This document shows, in pieces, positions 33,250 through 42,963 of a stretch of 48,063 nt of DNA (position 1 is the stretch's first letter; each line of letters opens with the position of its first letter). The stretch is from contig VXLL01000016.1 of assembly GCA_009841615.1 (NCBI GenBank), positions 1-48,063 of the forward strand, written 5' to 3'. The notes under the pieces are model-generated. The model did no database searches, was not told where the DNA came from, and saw only the letters and a list, made by a program, of their open reading frames with translations. A program made the position numbers and the translations under genes. This DNA is from Gammaproteobacteria bacterium. GTDB taxonomy: Bacteria > Pseudomonadota > Gammaproteobacteria > Pseudomonadales > Azotimanducaceae.

Positions 33250-34302
33250 ATGCATTTGAATCAGCAGAAAGCATGGGTACTTGTTCTGTTTGGCGCAGTA
33301 TTGAGTTTGAGCTCAATAACTACTTTATCTGAGCAACGATTTAGTCTGAACTACGATCGACTGTCCGCGATCGAAGGACCGATCGCGCTTGAAATAGGTG
33401 ATATCACGTTTAGGCTATCCGGGTCAATAGATCTGGAATCACAAACACGGCTCAATGAAGACGCGACGATGAATAATCTCTTCAGTACCGTAGAACTCAG
33501 TTTCAACACACAACTCCCCAATCGTTGGCGCGTCCAAGGATTAGTTCTTGGCGAAGTGTCAACAGCTTCCAATCCTCGACGTATCATCGACGACTTTGAC
33601 TACGTTAAACGATTAGCCCTCTTTGTTTCTGGCACTTGGGGCAGGTTTTTGATGGGGGACCTCCATCAGCTCATACAAGGAGATACACGTCGAGTGTCAA
33701 ATGCCGGTGATGCCTATCTCTATTTTGACAACTTTTTAGGCAGACTAGAACAAAGAAACGGGGGCTATCGTGGCCGTTACGGACCTTGGATTGTTTCAGC
33801 AGTCTTCGATCAGGACAGTGATTTCGAATGGGGTATGGTGTCGCAACGCCCAATAGGTAACAAAGATTTTCGCTTTACGCTTCGATCAATGAAAGGTACC
33901 TTTCAACCTTCATCAAAAGCCGATGTTTATGCCACTCAGGGTGTTATTTCTGTTGGGGAAGTAATTTATGGTAGTACGATGTTTGACATCTCCTTCGGTT
34001 TTGAAGAGCTTACACCTATAACCGCGCAGTTGGGAGGTGCGAGTAGCAAGACACGTACGTTTCTTTCACAGGGAATCCTTACAAAACGTGGAATGCTCAG
34101 TGTTTCCTTTGAGACTTACATCGGGCAACTCGACGGCGAACGCGAGATCTCCGCCTCAATCGGTGTCCAATATGATTTAGCTAGAGGGTTGTCAGCGAAC
34201 CTAGGTTGGAACTACTGGAACACCGATAGTCCTTTTAGGGGTGTTGAAATCTCAAATTCCCGCGACACTGAAGTGACTTTCAGTCTGCAGTACGATTTTT
34301 AG
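33250..34302 (+). CDS. Outer-membrane beta-barrel protein, porin-like
   Basis: A protein of 350 residues from ATG at 33250; a TTG three codons earlier overlaps the preceding stop. A signal peptide (hydrophobic about 7-25) leads into alternating polar/hydrophobic strands throughout, with RFLMGDLHQLIQGD near the first third and strand-turn patterns such as FEWGMVSQRPIGNKDFRF. The last residues, EVTFSLQYDF, end in phenylalanine, the usual sorting signal of outer-membrane barrels. The size matches trimeric porins. It is the second gene of a pair with the haloperoxidase-like enzyme, which suggests it admits a substrate or releases a product. Confidence 0.75.
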   Translation: MHLNQQKAWVLVLFGAVLSLSSITTLSEQRFSLNYDRLSAIEGPIALEIGDITFRLSGSIDLESQTRLNEDATMNNLFSTVELSFNTQLPNRWRVQGLVLGEVSTASNPRRIIDDFDYVKRLALFVSGTWGRFLMGDLHQLIQGDTRRVSNAGDAYLYFDNFLGRLEQRNGGYRGRYGPWIVSAVFDQDSDFEWGMVSQRPIGNKDFRFTLRSMKGTFQPSSKADVYATQGVISVGEVIYGSTMFDISFGFEELTPITAQLGGASSKTRTFLSQGILTKRGMLSVSFETYIGQLDGEREISASIGVQYDLARGLSANLGWNYWNTDSPFRGVEISNSRDTEVTFSLQYDF

Positions 34303-34350
34303 TTTGGCTTGGTGTCGCGTCTCACAACTCGTTACAAACGACTTACGCCA

Positions 34351-35619
34351 TTAGAACCGTAAGACCTCGACGCCCATGTATGGGACCAAAGCTTCAGGCA
34401 ACCGTACTGTCCCATCTTCTTGTTGGTTGTTCTCCAATATAGCTAGTAGTGTTCGGCCAATCGCTAAGCCAGAACCATTCAGAGTGTGAACAAACTCGGT
34501 ACGCGCCGTAGGATTGGGTCGAAACCTCGCCTGCGCTCTCCTAGCTTGAAAATCTACGAAGTTACTACACGACGATACTTCTCGGTAACGATTAAATCCT
34601 GGTAGCCAAACCTCTAAATCAATCGTTTTGGCAGCGGCAAAACCTAAGTCCCCACCACACAATACCACCGCTCGGTACGGCAAGTCTAAGCGTCTCAGTA
34701 TCGTTTCAGCGTGATTGGTTAGCGCTTCAAGAGCTTCCCACGAAGCGTCGGGATGGGTGATTTGAACAAGTTCTACTTTTTCAAATTGATGAACCCTAAT
34801 CAATCCTCTTGTGTCCTTCCCATGGCTCCCTGATTCTCGACGAAAACAAGGTGTATGACTCACATACCGAATCGGTAGTTCCGACGCATCAAGAATCTGA
34901 TCGCGAACCATGTTCGTAATTGGGACCTCGGCAGTCGGAATCAGAAATCTATCGATTTCGCCTCGGACAAAAAACATATCGTCTTCAAACTTGGGTAGTT
35001 GTCCTGTTGCGGTCATCGTCTCGCGATTAACGATAAATGGCACATACAGTTCTTCGTAACCATGTTCTGCTATGTGCACGTCCAACATGAACTGAATCAA
35101 GCAGCGATGCAATTTCGCGAGCTCACCTTTCAATACCGAAAATCTACTTCCCGAGATCCTAACTGAAGCTTCAAAATCTAACGAAGTGCCCGCGATTTCT
35201 ACGTGATCCCTAGGCTCGAAATCAAAGACAGGTCGATCACCCCAAACACGCAATTCCTCATTTTCTTCTTCACTTTCTCCGGGAGGTACACTCGCATCCG
35301 GTAAATTGGGAATATGAAGCAAGAAGTCGTGCAACTCTTCTTGAACTCGATGAAATTCGCCACTGAGCTCGTCGAGACGCGCGCCTAAGTCTCCGACCTC
35401 AGCGACCAAAGGCTCGATGTCCTCGCCTCTCTGTTTCGCGACTCCGATATGTTTGGACTTGACGTTACGTTCATGTTGCAGTGTTTCGACATCGGTCTGT
35501 AGTTTGTGCCGAGCGTCTTCCAGATCGTGGTAAGTCGCAAGATCTAATTCGAAACCGCGAAGCTTTAAAGCTTCGGCGATCGCTTCTGGATCTTGTCGAA
35601 ATCTTCTAGGATCGAGCAC
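34351..35619 (-). CDS. serS: Seryl-tRNA synthetase
   Basis: A 422-residue class II synthetase. The N-terminal coiled-coil arm that grips the tRNA covers about 30-100. Motif 2 is [20 protein letters not shown] (about 260-279) and motif 3 is [19 protein letters not shown] (about 382-400). It charges serine tRNAs, one of which lies 4 kb away. The start is GTG at 35619, with GGAG about ten bases upstream. The order serS-rarA-lolA-ftsK on one strand is the standard gammaproteobacterial arrangement. Confidence 0.97.
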   Translation of the reverse strand: MLDPRRFRQDPEAIAEALKLRGFELDLATYHDLEDARHKLQTDVETLQHERNVKSKHIGVAKQRGEDIEPLVAEVGDLGARLDELSGEFHRVQEELHDFLLHIPNLPDASVPPGESEEENEELRVWGDRPVFDFEPRDHVEIAGTSLDFEASVRISGSRFSVLKGELAKLHRCLIQFMLDVHIAEHGYEELYVPFIVNRETMTATGQLPKFEDDMFFVRGEIDRFLIPTAEVPITNMVRDQILDASELPIRYVSHTPCFRRESGSHGKDTRGLIRVHQFEKVELVQITHPDASWEALEALTNHAETILRRLDLPYRAVVLCGGDLGFAAAKTIDLEVWLPGFNRYREVSSCSNFVDFQARRAQARFRPNPTARTEFVHTLNGSGLAIGRTLLAILENNQQEDGTVRLPEALVPYMGVEVLRF

Positions 35620-35701
35620 GATCAGACTCCTTTAAAGTGGTTCGGGTATCGCGGACAGCCCACTTTCTTGGCTGTCTGCTTGAGAAAAATCTTAATTGAC
35701 A

Positions 35702-36970
35702 TTAGGAAGATTGCTTTAGTTCCCGCAAACGAGCCAAATGTTCGCCTATCTTCTTCTCTAAGCCGCGATCAGTTGGGCGATAGAACTGAGTTTCACGCAT
35801 TTCGTCTGGAAAATAATGTTCGTCAGGCACGAACGCCTCGGCTTCGTTATGAGCATAACGATACCCTTTTCCGTAATCTAACTCTGCCATCAGCTGAGTC
35901 GGCGCATTTCGAAATCGAAGAGGTACCGGCCAAGCCGGATTCTCGTTAACCAGTGTTCGGACCTCTTTGAACGCAGTATACGTGGCATTGCTCTTCGGTA
36001 CTGAAGCTAGGTAAAGAACTGCTTGAGCAAGAGATAGTTCTCCTTCGGGGCTCCCCAATCGTGAGTAGGTGTCCCACGCATCTAACGCCAGTGAAAGTGC
36101 TCGAGTATCGGCGAGTCCTATGTCTTCGGATGCAAAACGAACGAGCCTGCGGGCGATGTACAGTGGATCACAACCGCCGTCGAGCATCCGCATGAACCAA
36201 TACAACGATGCATCTGGGTCGCTCCCTCGAAGAGCATTGTGCAACGCAGAAATTTGATCATAAAAGTGCTCACCTCGCTTGTCAAACGTACGATATGTTT
36301 GACCCATAACCGTTTCCAGGTGACTCGTCGTGATGACATTTTCTGATGCAATTTGAATGCTAAATTCAAGCAAGCTTAAAACACGGCGCGCATCGCCATC
36401 AGCGTAATGACACATTAAGTCAATACATTCGTCGTTGATTTCAACGTCAGAGTATTCCAATGAAACAGCGCGTTTCACAAGTGTTTTGAGATCTTCGAGA
36501 GTCAGTTTCTTCAGCACAAACACGCGAGTACGCGACAACAGTGGTGAAATCACTTCAAACGATGGGTTTTCGGTGGTCGCGCCAATGAACGTAATCGTGC
36601 CATCTTCGACGTGTGGTAAAAAGGCATCCTGCTGAGCTTTGTTGAATCGATGCACTTCATCGATAAACACAACGGTCCGCGTGGGCATGGAATTTCGCGC
36701 GGTCTCAAGTGCCGCCCGTACATCCTTCAATCCGGACGAAACGGCAGACATTTCCAACAATTGTGCTTCGGCATTGTGCGCCAAACTCCTAGCGAGAGTT
36801 GTTTTTCCTGAACCTGGCGGTCCCCACAAAATCATTGAGTGAATCTGTTTGCTCTGAGCTAACAGCTGTAAGGGTTTTTCAGGACCAAGAAGATGCAATT
36901 GACCGACAAATTCTTTGAGACTAGCCGGTCGCACTCGAGCTGCTAGGGGACGATGCGAAGGATCAATCAT
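35702..36970 (-). CDS. rarA: Replication-associated recombination protein A (RarA/MgsA AAA+ ATPase)
   Basis: A AAA+ ATPase of 422 residues, related to clamp-loader subunits. It has Walker A WGPPGSGKTTLARSLA (about 47-62), Walker B VVFIDEVHRFNKAQQDAFLP (about 98-117), sensor TTENPSFEV, and a C-terminal tetramerisation/helical part with ARRLVRFASEDIGLADTRAL. It acts at stalled replication forks. The ATG at 36970 overlaps the lolA stop by eight bases; the longer frame from 37012 lies within lolA and is unlikely. Confidence 0.95.
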   Translation of the reverse strand: MIDPSHRPLAARVRPASLKEFVGQLHLLGPEKPLQLLAQSKQIHSMILWGPPGSGKTTLARSLAHNAEAQLLEMSAVSSGLKDVRAALETARNSMPTRTVVFIDEVHRFNKAQQDAFLPHVEDGTITFIGATTENPSFEVISPLLSRTRVFVLKKLTLEDLKTLVKRAVSLEYSDVEINDECIDLMCHYADGDARRVLSLLEFSIQIASENVITTSHLETVMGQTYRTFDKRGEHFYDQISALHNALRGSDPDASLYWFMRMLDGGCDPLYIARRLVRFASEDIGLADTRALSLALDAWDTYSRLGSPEGELSLAQAVLYLASVPKSNATYTAFKEVRTLVNENPAWPVPLRFRNAPTQLMAELDYGKGYRYAHNEAEAFVPDEHYFPDEMRETQFYRPTDRGLEKKIGEHLARLRELKQSS

Positions 36971-37643
36971 CTTGATCGATGTCTTCATCGTGTGGTTTTG
37001 GCCGCTGGTCAACGATTTCGGTATCTTCTGGAATGTCCAACTCGAACTGTTCGCTAGCTATCGGTTTATTGGTCTCGACACTCGTAAACTTAAAACGATT
37101 CACCGTATCGAAGTGATCGAGAATCTCTATAACATCCAACGTGTCGTTCTCGAAAATAATTTTGAGTCGAGCAAAGTCTTGTCCTTGTTTGTTCGGCAGC
37201 AACGTGTATTGGTTGTCTTCGAACTCGATGTCAAAATCATCGAGAATCTCAGTTGAGGAAGTCAGAATTAAGCCGGCAAAAGATGCTTGACTCTCCGATT
37301 CAAAAGCAGAAATCGTCAGTTGCTCTAAATCCGGGTCAAAGACGCGCATGGTATCTTCGTTCACCAAGATATACTGCTCAAACGGTTGGGTAACTTCCCA
37401 CAAGAATTTTCCACTTCGATCAAACAAGAGACGACCGGATTGACTGAGCTCTGTCTCACCGTCCTTCGTGAGCGCGATTTGCGAGAACTTCGCTTGAAAG
37501 GTCTCTATCGCTAGAAGCTTTTTCGCCAACTCAGCTTGGAACTGGTTTACTTCATTCTCTTGTTGAGCAATCCAGCCTAGTGGAGCGAACAGTACAAACG
37601 CAGTACTACAAGCAAATTTCTTAAGCCACGTTGACGAGAACAC
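36963..37643 (-). CDS. lolA: Outer-membrane lipoprotein carrier protein LolA
   Basis: The open frame starts far inside ftsK, but a GTG at 37643 gives a proper signal peptide (MFSSTWLKKFACSTAFVLF..., cleavage near WIA) and a 226-residue precursor. The mature part has the LolA pattern: FQAKFSQI, GRLLFDRSGKFLWEVTQPFEQYILVNEDTMRVFDPDLEQ in the first half, and the FTSVETNKPIASEQFELDIPEDTEIVD end. It ferries lipoproteins through the periplasm from LolCDE to LolB. It overlaps ftsK by 23 bases and rarA by eight, so the three genes are tightly coupled. The acidic C-terminal tail (HDEDIDQDD) is slightly longer than usual. Confidence 0.92.
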   Translation of the reverse strand: MFSSTWLKKFACSTAFVLFAPLGWIAQQENEVNQFQAELAKKLLAIETFQAKFSQIALTKDGETELSQSGRLLFDRSGKFLWEVTQPFEQYILVNEDTMRVFDPDLEQLTISAFESESQASFAGLILTSSTEILDDFDIEFEDNQYTLLPNKQGQDFARLKIIFENDTLDVIEILDHFDTVNRFKFTSVETNKPIASEQFELDIPEDTEIVDQRPKPHDEDIDQDD

Positions 37644-39909
37644 TCCGGTTTCCCGATTCGTCCGGTGCTGTTGTAATACCCGCTTCTTCCATGCACTCAA
37701 CGATGCGCGCAGCGCGGTTGTACCCAATTCGAAAGCGTCTTTGAATTGAGGAAATTGAAACCTTTTGTTTTTCAATAACAAATCTAACCGCCTCTTCATA
37801 TAGTTCATCTGTATCGTCCATATTATCCGTAGAAAACACGGAACCAGCGGAGGGTTCGACAGTACCTTGTGTAATTTCGGTCTGATAATCAGGTGCTTGT
37901 TTCGCGCGCCACGAGTCGGCGATGTTAAGCACATCAGTATCTGAAACAAATGCTCCGTGAACGCGAATGGGTACCGCATGTCCAGATGGTAAATATAACA
38001 TGTCGCCATGTCCTAACAGTTGTTCTGCCCCGCCTTGGTCAAGAATCGTACGTGAGTCTATCTGACTGGACACTTGGAAACTAATCCGGGCCGGAATATT
38101 TGCTTTGATCAGACCAGTAATGACATCTACCGATGGGCGTTGAGTTGCCAGTATCAAATGTATTCCTGCCGCCCTCGCCTTCTGCGCAAGTCGTGCAATG
38201 AGTTGCTCAACCTTCTTGCCAACAATCATCATCATGTCCGCGAACTCATCAACGATCACCACAATTAACGGTAACTTAGCTAAAGCGACAGTTTCGTCCA
38301 GCATATCGAAGGGACGTAAAGGATCCGGAATGCTCTCGCCGCGTGCGGAGGCTTCGTCGATCTTTGAATTCAAGCCCGCGATATTTCGAACATTGAGTGA
38401 AGCCATTAGCTGATATCTTCGTTCCATCTCTGCGATGCACCAGTTGAGCGAGTGTGCGGCTTCCTGCATATCCGTTACCACCGGCGTCAAGAGATGGGGA
38501 ATATCTTCATAGACGGAAAGTTCTAACATCTTCGGATCGATTAGAATGATTCGGACTTGCTCGGGCGTTGCGTTCAGTAAGAGACTGACGAGCATGCCAT
38601 TGAGACAGACGGACTTTCCAGATCCAGTGGTGCCCGCCACTAGGAGATGCGGCATTTTTTCAATATCGACGAATACCGCACTACCTGCGACATCGCGACC
38701 TAGTGCTAAGCTCAACGGCGTGCGCAAGCTCATCGGATCGCGTGACTCCAATACTTGACGTAAAAAGACGATTGAGCGATCATCGTTAGGGATTTCGATA
38801 CCTACGACCGATTTTCCTGGGATAACTTCGACGACACGAACACTGACTACCGCCAATGAACGAGCGAGATCCTTCACCAACGCAGAAATTTTGCTTACCT
38901 TAATGCCTGGAGCGGGTTGGATCTCAAAGCGCGTGACCACTGGTCCTGTCATCACCGAAACCACTTCTGCGTCTACTCCGAAGTCCGCAAGTTTACTGCT
39001 AAGTTCCTCGGCGATTCGATTTATAGACTCGGCTGCTCGACTGGATACAAGTTCTTGCCGTTGTTCCTGTAGGAGTTGGACCGATGGAATCGCAGGGCTT
39101 CGCCCTTTCCCGCTAAGATGCGACCGCGTTGCCGTCCTAGCTTGAGTTGGACGTGAGGTTGGTTTATCGGTACCGACCGTCGGTTGTACCCTTTCCTTCT
39201 GCTGCGTACGTGATCGACGAGGTTTACGTTCTCGTTTCGTTGGTGTTTTCGATGCAATCGTAGTCTCGCTCATCTCTTGCTCAACTGCTAGTCGTTCACT
39301 GCGCGACATGGAATCTGGCCGTAACAAATGTTTAACAGGTAGCGCGACAAGACGCACGAAGCCTAGAACCCCAACGCCAATGCATTCAAGAACCGGAGAT
39401 ATTCGAAATCGAAGCAATAGCCAGAGTCCTACAAGTACGAACCCCAAGGCAAACAGTACCAACAAATAGGTACCGAGCAAGCCATGCGTGAATTGGATTA
39501 AGTATTGTCCTAAATATCCCGATGTCGCTTGGAGATCGTCAAGATAACCCCCATTCCATAATCCATTCAACACGCATGCACCACAGAGAATCACGAGAAA
39601 TCCAAACGCGGCCAGCGCACCGTGCCACCACTTTAAAGGATTCGCTTCAACCAAAACACCGCCGACTTTCGCGACTATCAGTACAGGAATTAAAAATGCC
39701 ACGTATCCGAAAGCATTGACTAGCAAATCGGCGCAAGTCGCGCCCACGCTACCAAACAGATTTTGGATCACAACGTTGTTGGTCGCGAAGTACCACGCCG
39801 GATCAAGCGGCTTATAGGATATGAGAACGAGAAAGGTGAACAGCGCCAACAGACACAGAAGTACAGAGTTGCGTACCCGAGCCCGCAAAGCAATGTCAAG
39901 TAGCTTCAT
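37621..39909 (-). CDS. ftsK: DNA translocase FtsK
   Basis: A 762-residue translocase. About four to five membrane helices cover residues 15-185. A short basic linker (about 215-275) follows, then the motor: alpha/beta domains with Walker A GTTGSGKS (426-433) and Walker B IVVIVDEF (549-556). A C-terminal winged-helix gamma domain (about 700-762, with RRFRIGYNRAARIVECMEEAGI) reads KOPS sites. It pumps chromosome ends at the septum and activates XerCD. The linker is far shorter than the roughly 600 residues of E. coli FtsK and resembles SpoIIIE-like forms. Confidence 0.96.
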   Translation of the reverse strand: MKLLDIALRARVRNSVLLCLLALFTFLVLISYKPLDPAWYFATNNVVIQNLFGSVGATCADLLVNAFGYVAFLIPVLIVAKVGGVLVEANPLKWWHGALAAFGFLVILCGACVLNGLWNGGYLDDLQATSGYLGQYLIQFTHGLLGTYLLVLFALGFVLVGLWLLLRFRISPVLECIGVGVLGFVRLVALPVKHLLRPDSMSRSERLAVEQEMSETTIASKTPTKRERKPRRSRTQQKERVQPTVGTDKPTSRPTQARTATRSHLSGKGRSPAIPSVQLLQEQRQELVSSRAAESINRIAEELSSKLADFGVDAEVVSVMTGPVVTRFEIQPAPGIKVSKISALVKDLARSLAVVSVRVVEVIPGKSVVGIEIPNDDRSIVFLRQVLESRDPMSLRTPLSLALGRDVAGSAVFVDIEKMPHLLVAGTTGSGKSVCLNGMLVSLLLNATPEQVRIILIDPKMLELSVYEDIPHLLTPVVTDMQEAAHSLNWCIAEMERRYQLMASLNVRNIAGLNSKIDEASARGESIPDPLRPFDMLDETVALAKLPLIVVIVDEFADMMMIVGKKVEQLIARLAQKARAAGIHLILATQRPSVDVITGLIKANIPARISFQVSSQIDSRTILDQGGAEQLLGHGDMLYLPSGHAVPIRVHGAFVSDTDVLNIADSWRAKQAPDYQTEITQGTVEPSAGSVFSTDNMDDTDELYEEAVRFVIEKQKVSISSIQRRFRIGYNRAARIVECMEEAGITTAPDESGNRSVLVNVA

Positions 39910-40048
39910 GCTAGTAGGGGAAAGACGTCCATCCTTGAACTATATACATGTATGATAACACAGAAGTATGTTTTAAAGCAATTTTTTTTCGACCCATCGT
40001 TACTATCTACGAGTACTGACGTTTACACCCTTTGGAGGTTTAGATCGC

Positions 40049-40858
40049 ATGAATACCAGAAGTTTACCACTCATGTGTTTTCTGTTTACCGTCTTTTTAT
40101 CAGGACATTTCCTAGCACAAGGAGAATCTGTAATTCTTGATACCATCGAAGGAAAAGGTGCTCCACCAAGCGGACAACTTTTGGAATACTTTGAAGGCGC
40201 GAAGGGATACTTGGCGGAACCAGAAGGAGAAGGGCCATTTGGTGCAATAATCTTGATTCACGAATGGAATGGTGTTGTCGAACGTATCAAACAAGTCGCG
40301 GATGCCTTGGCGAAGGAAGGTTATATTGCTCTAGCCGCAGATCTTTACGAAGGTGAAATAGGGTCGAATAGGGAAGAAAATATCGCACTAATGAGAAAAG
40401 CCCGAGAGGACGAAGAGAAGATCGTTTCGAACTTGAACGCCGCTGTGCAGTATCTTAAAGACCGAGATGATTCGAACGGCACTGTTGCGACGATAGGTTG
40501 GTGTTTCGGTGGCGGTGTAGCCCTCACATTTGCAATGGGCAGTGAACACCATGAAGGCACCGCGATTTTTTACGGGTCCCTGATTGAAGATCCTGAAAAA
40601 CTCTCGCACATTCACCATGAAATTCATGGCACTTTTGCAGGGCAGGATCGCGGGATTTCGGTTGAGAGTGTCGAAAAATTTACCGAGGCTTTGCGCGAAG
40701 CTGGGATCCCAAACGACATTCACGTCTATGATCCCGTCGCACACGGTTTTTGGCTTTATGTTGAGCGCGACGTGGAAACCAATAAAGAACCAGCAGAACA
40801 TGCTTGGGGCAGACTGCAAGAGTTTTTCGAACGAGTACTACAACCACAGGAAGACTAA
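40049..40858 (+). CDS. Dienelactone hydrolase family protein, exported
   Basis: A 269-residue alpha/beta hydrolase. It has a signal peptide (hydrophobic about 6-22), a GAIILIHEWNGV strand, and the nucleophile elbow GWCFGGG with cysteine at 152, as in dienelactone hydrolases. The acid and base residues are in FAGQDRGIS and VAHGFW. The start ATG has GGAGG nine bases upstream. The classic enzyme opens dienelactones in chloroaromatic breakdown, but exported members have broad or unknown esterase activity. It is divergent from ftsK and takes the position of lrp in E. coli. Confidence 0.85.
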   Translation: MNTRSLPLMCFLFTVFLSGHFLAQGESVILDTIEGKGAPPSGQLLEYFEGAKGYLAEPEGEGPFGAIILIHEWNGVVERIKQVADALAKEGYIALAADLYEGEIGSNREENIALMRKAREDEEKIVSNLNAAVQYLKDRDDSNGTVATIGWCFGGGVALTFAMGSEHHEGTAIFYGSLIEDPEKLSHIHHEIHGTFAGQDRGISVESVEKFTEALREAGIPNDIHVYDPVAHGFWLYVERDVETNKEPAEHAWGRLQEFFERVLQPQED

Positions 40859-40942
40859 CTCGCACTCGGTTCACTACCGTGTGGAATTTAACGCTCCAAT
40901 CAACTTTCACTCTACAATATGCGGTTTTCTTGATGTTCTTGA

Positions 40943-41938
<996 letters not shown>

Positions 41939-41962
41939 TCGGGATGTTCAAGGTAGAAGGAC

Positions 41963-42694
41963 ATGGCTGCCCATATACAGATTCTGTCTGCTAATGACAC
42001 CTTTCACGTACCGCACCAAGGACCTGAAGCCGGACCTGTAGCACTGGGTGGCGCGCTAAGCGCACGTTTGCTCATTGATGCTTACTCGAAGGGAATATTC
42101 CCTTGGTTTAGTAATGACAATATGCCAATATATTGGTGGTCTCCGTCGCCCCGCGCAATCCTATACCCCAACTGCTTTCACGTTTCCAAGAGTTTAAAGA
42201 AATGGTTGCGTCAACACCAATGTACGATAACTGTCGACCAATATTTCGCTGATGTTATCACCCGATGTGCACAACCGAGACAGGGTTGCGAAGTAACTTG
42301 GATCACACCCAAGATCGATCAAGCGTATCGTATGTTGCACGATCAAGGTTTCGCGCACTCGGTCGAAGTGTGGTATGAAGACCAGCTGATAGGTGGCATT
42401 TATGGCGTTGGTTTGGGCAAGCACTTTTATGGAGAGTCGATGTTCTCTAGTAGGACCAATGGATCCAAAGTAGCGATGCTTGCGTTATGCCAAATTCTCC
42501 ATCGCGAGAACTTAACGTTTCTCGACTGTCAATTGATGACCAGACATCTAACTTCCCTAGGTGCTATAGCTCTACCCAGACCTGAATTTCTGAGTTACAT
42601 CGAAGAAAACAAGAAACTACAAGAACAATCGACGATATGGAATCAATCGGAGATTTGGAACGCTTACAACAGTCCTTGGGAACTCAATCTCTAA
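41963..42694 (+). CDS. aat: Leucyl/phenylalanyl-tRNA-protein transferase
   Basis: A 243-residue Aat protein. Hallmarks are GGALSARLLIDAYSKGIFPWF near residue 30-50, IYWWSPSPRAIL, and the GNAT-like core IYGVGLGKHFYGESMFSR (about 150-167), followed by FLDCQLMTRHLTSLGA. It adds Leu or Phe to the N-terminus of proteins that start with Arg or Lys, which marks them for ClpS-ClpAP. Both of these partners are encoded within 3 kb, so the N-degron pathway is complete here. An AAGGAC site lies just before the ATG. Confidence 0.95.
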   Translation: MAAHIQILSANDTFHVPHQGPEAGPVALGGALSARLLIDAYSKGIFPWFSNDNMPIYWWSPSPRAILYPNCFHVSKSLKKWLRQHQCTITVDQYFADVITRCAQPRQGCEVTWITPKIDQAYRMLHDQGFAHSVEVWYEDQLIGGIYGVGLGKHFYGESMFSSRTNGSKVAMLALCQILHRENLTFLDCQLMTRHLTSLGAIALPRPEFLSYIEENKKLQEQSTIWNQSEIWNAYNSPWELNL

Positions 42695-42701
42695 AATGTT
42701 T

Positions 42702-42719
42702 CAAACTTTTTCAAGTTTG
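42702..42719 (+). other. Stem-loop between aat and infA
   Basis: CAAACTT (42702-42708) and AAGTTTG (42713-42719) form a 7-bp hairpin with loop TTTC, eight bases after the aat stop and 25 before infA. It lacks a T-tract, so it is at best a weak terminator or an mRNA processing or stability element. Confidence 0.35.
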
Positions 42720-42744
42720 ACCTTAAACTTTCCGTAAAACTAGA

Positions 42745-42963
42745 GTGCCTAAAGAAGAACAGATTGAAATGGAAGGCGTAGTAACCAACACGCTTCCCAA
42801 CACTACGTTCAAAGTCAAGCTGGACAATGGCTACGAAATCACTGCTCACATATCCGGCAAAATGCGGAAAAACTACATTCGAATTTCTACCGGCGACCGG
42901 GTAAAGGTTGAACTGACCCCCTACGACTTGACCAAAGGACGGATAACTTACCGAGAACGTTAG
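42745..42963 (+). CDS. infA: Translation initiation factor IF-1
   Basis: A 72-residue S1/OB-fold protein of normal length, matching IF-1 throughout ([53 protein letters not shown]). It binds the ribosomal A site during initiation. The start is GTG. Its stop overlaps the stop of the convergent clpA gene by four bases, leaving no room for a terminator between them. Confidence 0.97.
   Translation: MPKEEQIEMEGVVTNTLPNTTFKVKLDNGYEITAHISGKMRKNYIRISTGDRVKVELTPYDLTKGRITYRER

Noticed and set aside
36963..38009. Long 348-codon form of lolA
   Set aside because: The extra N-terminal part overlaps the ftsK motor and C-terminal region in another frame and lacks LolA likeness; the GTG at 37643 yields a proper signal peptide.
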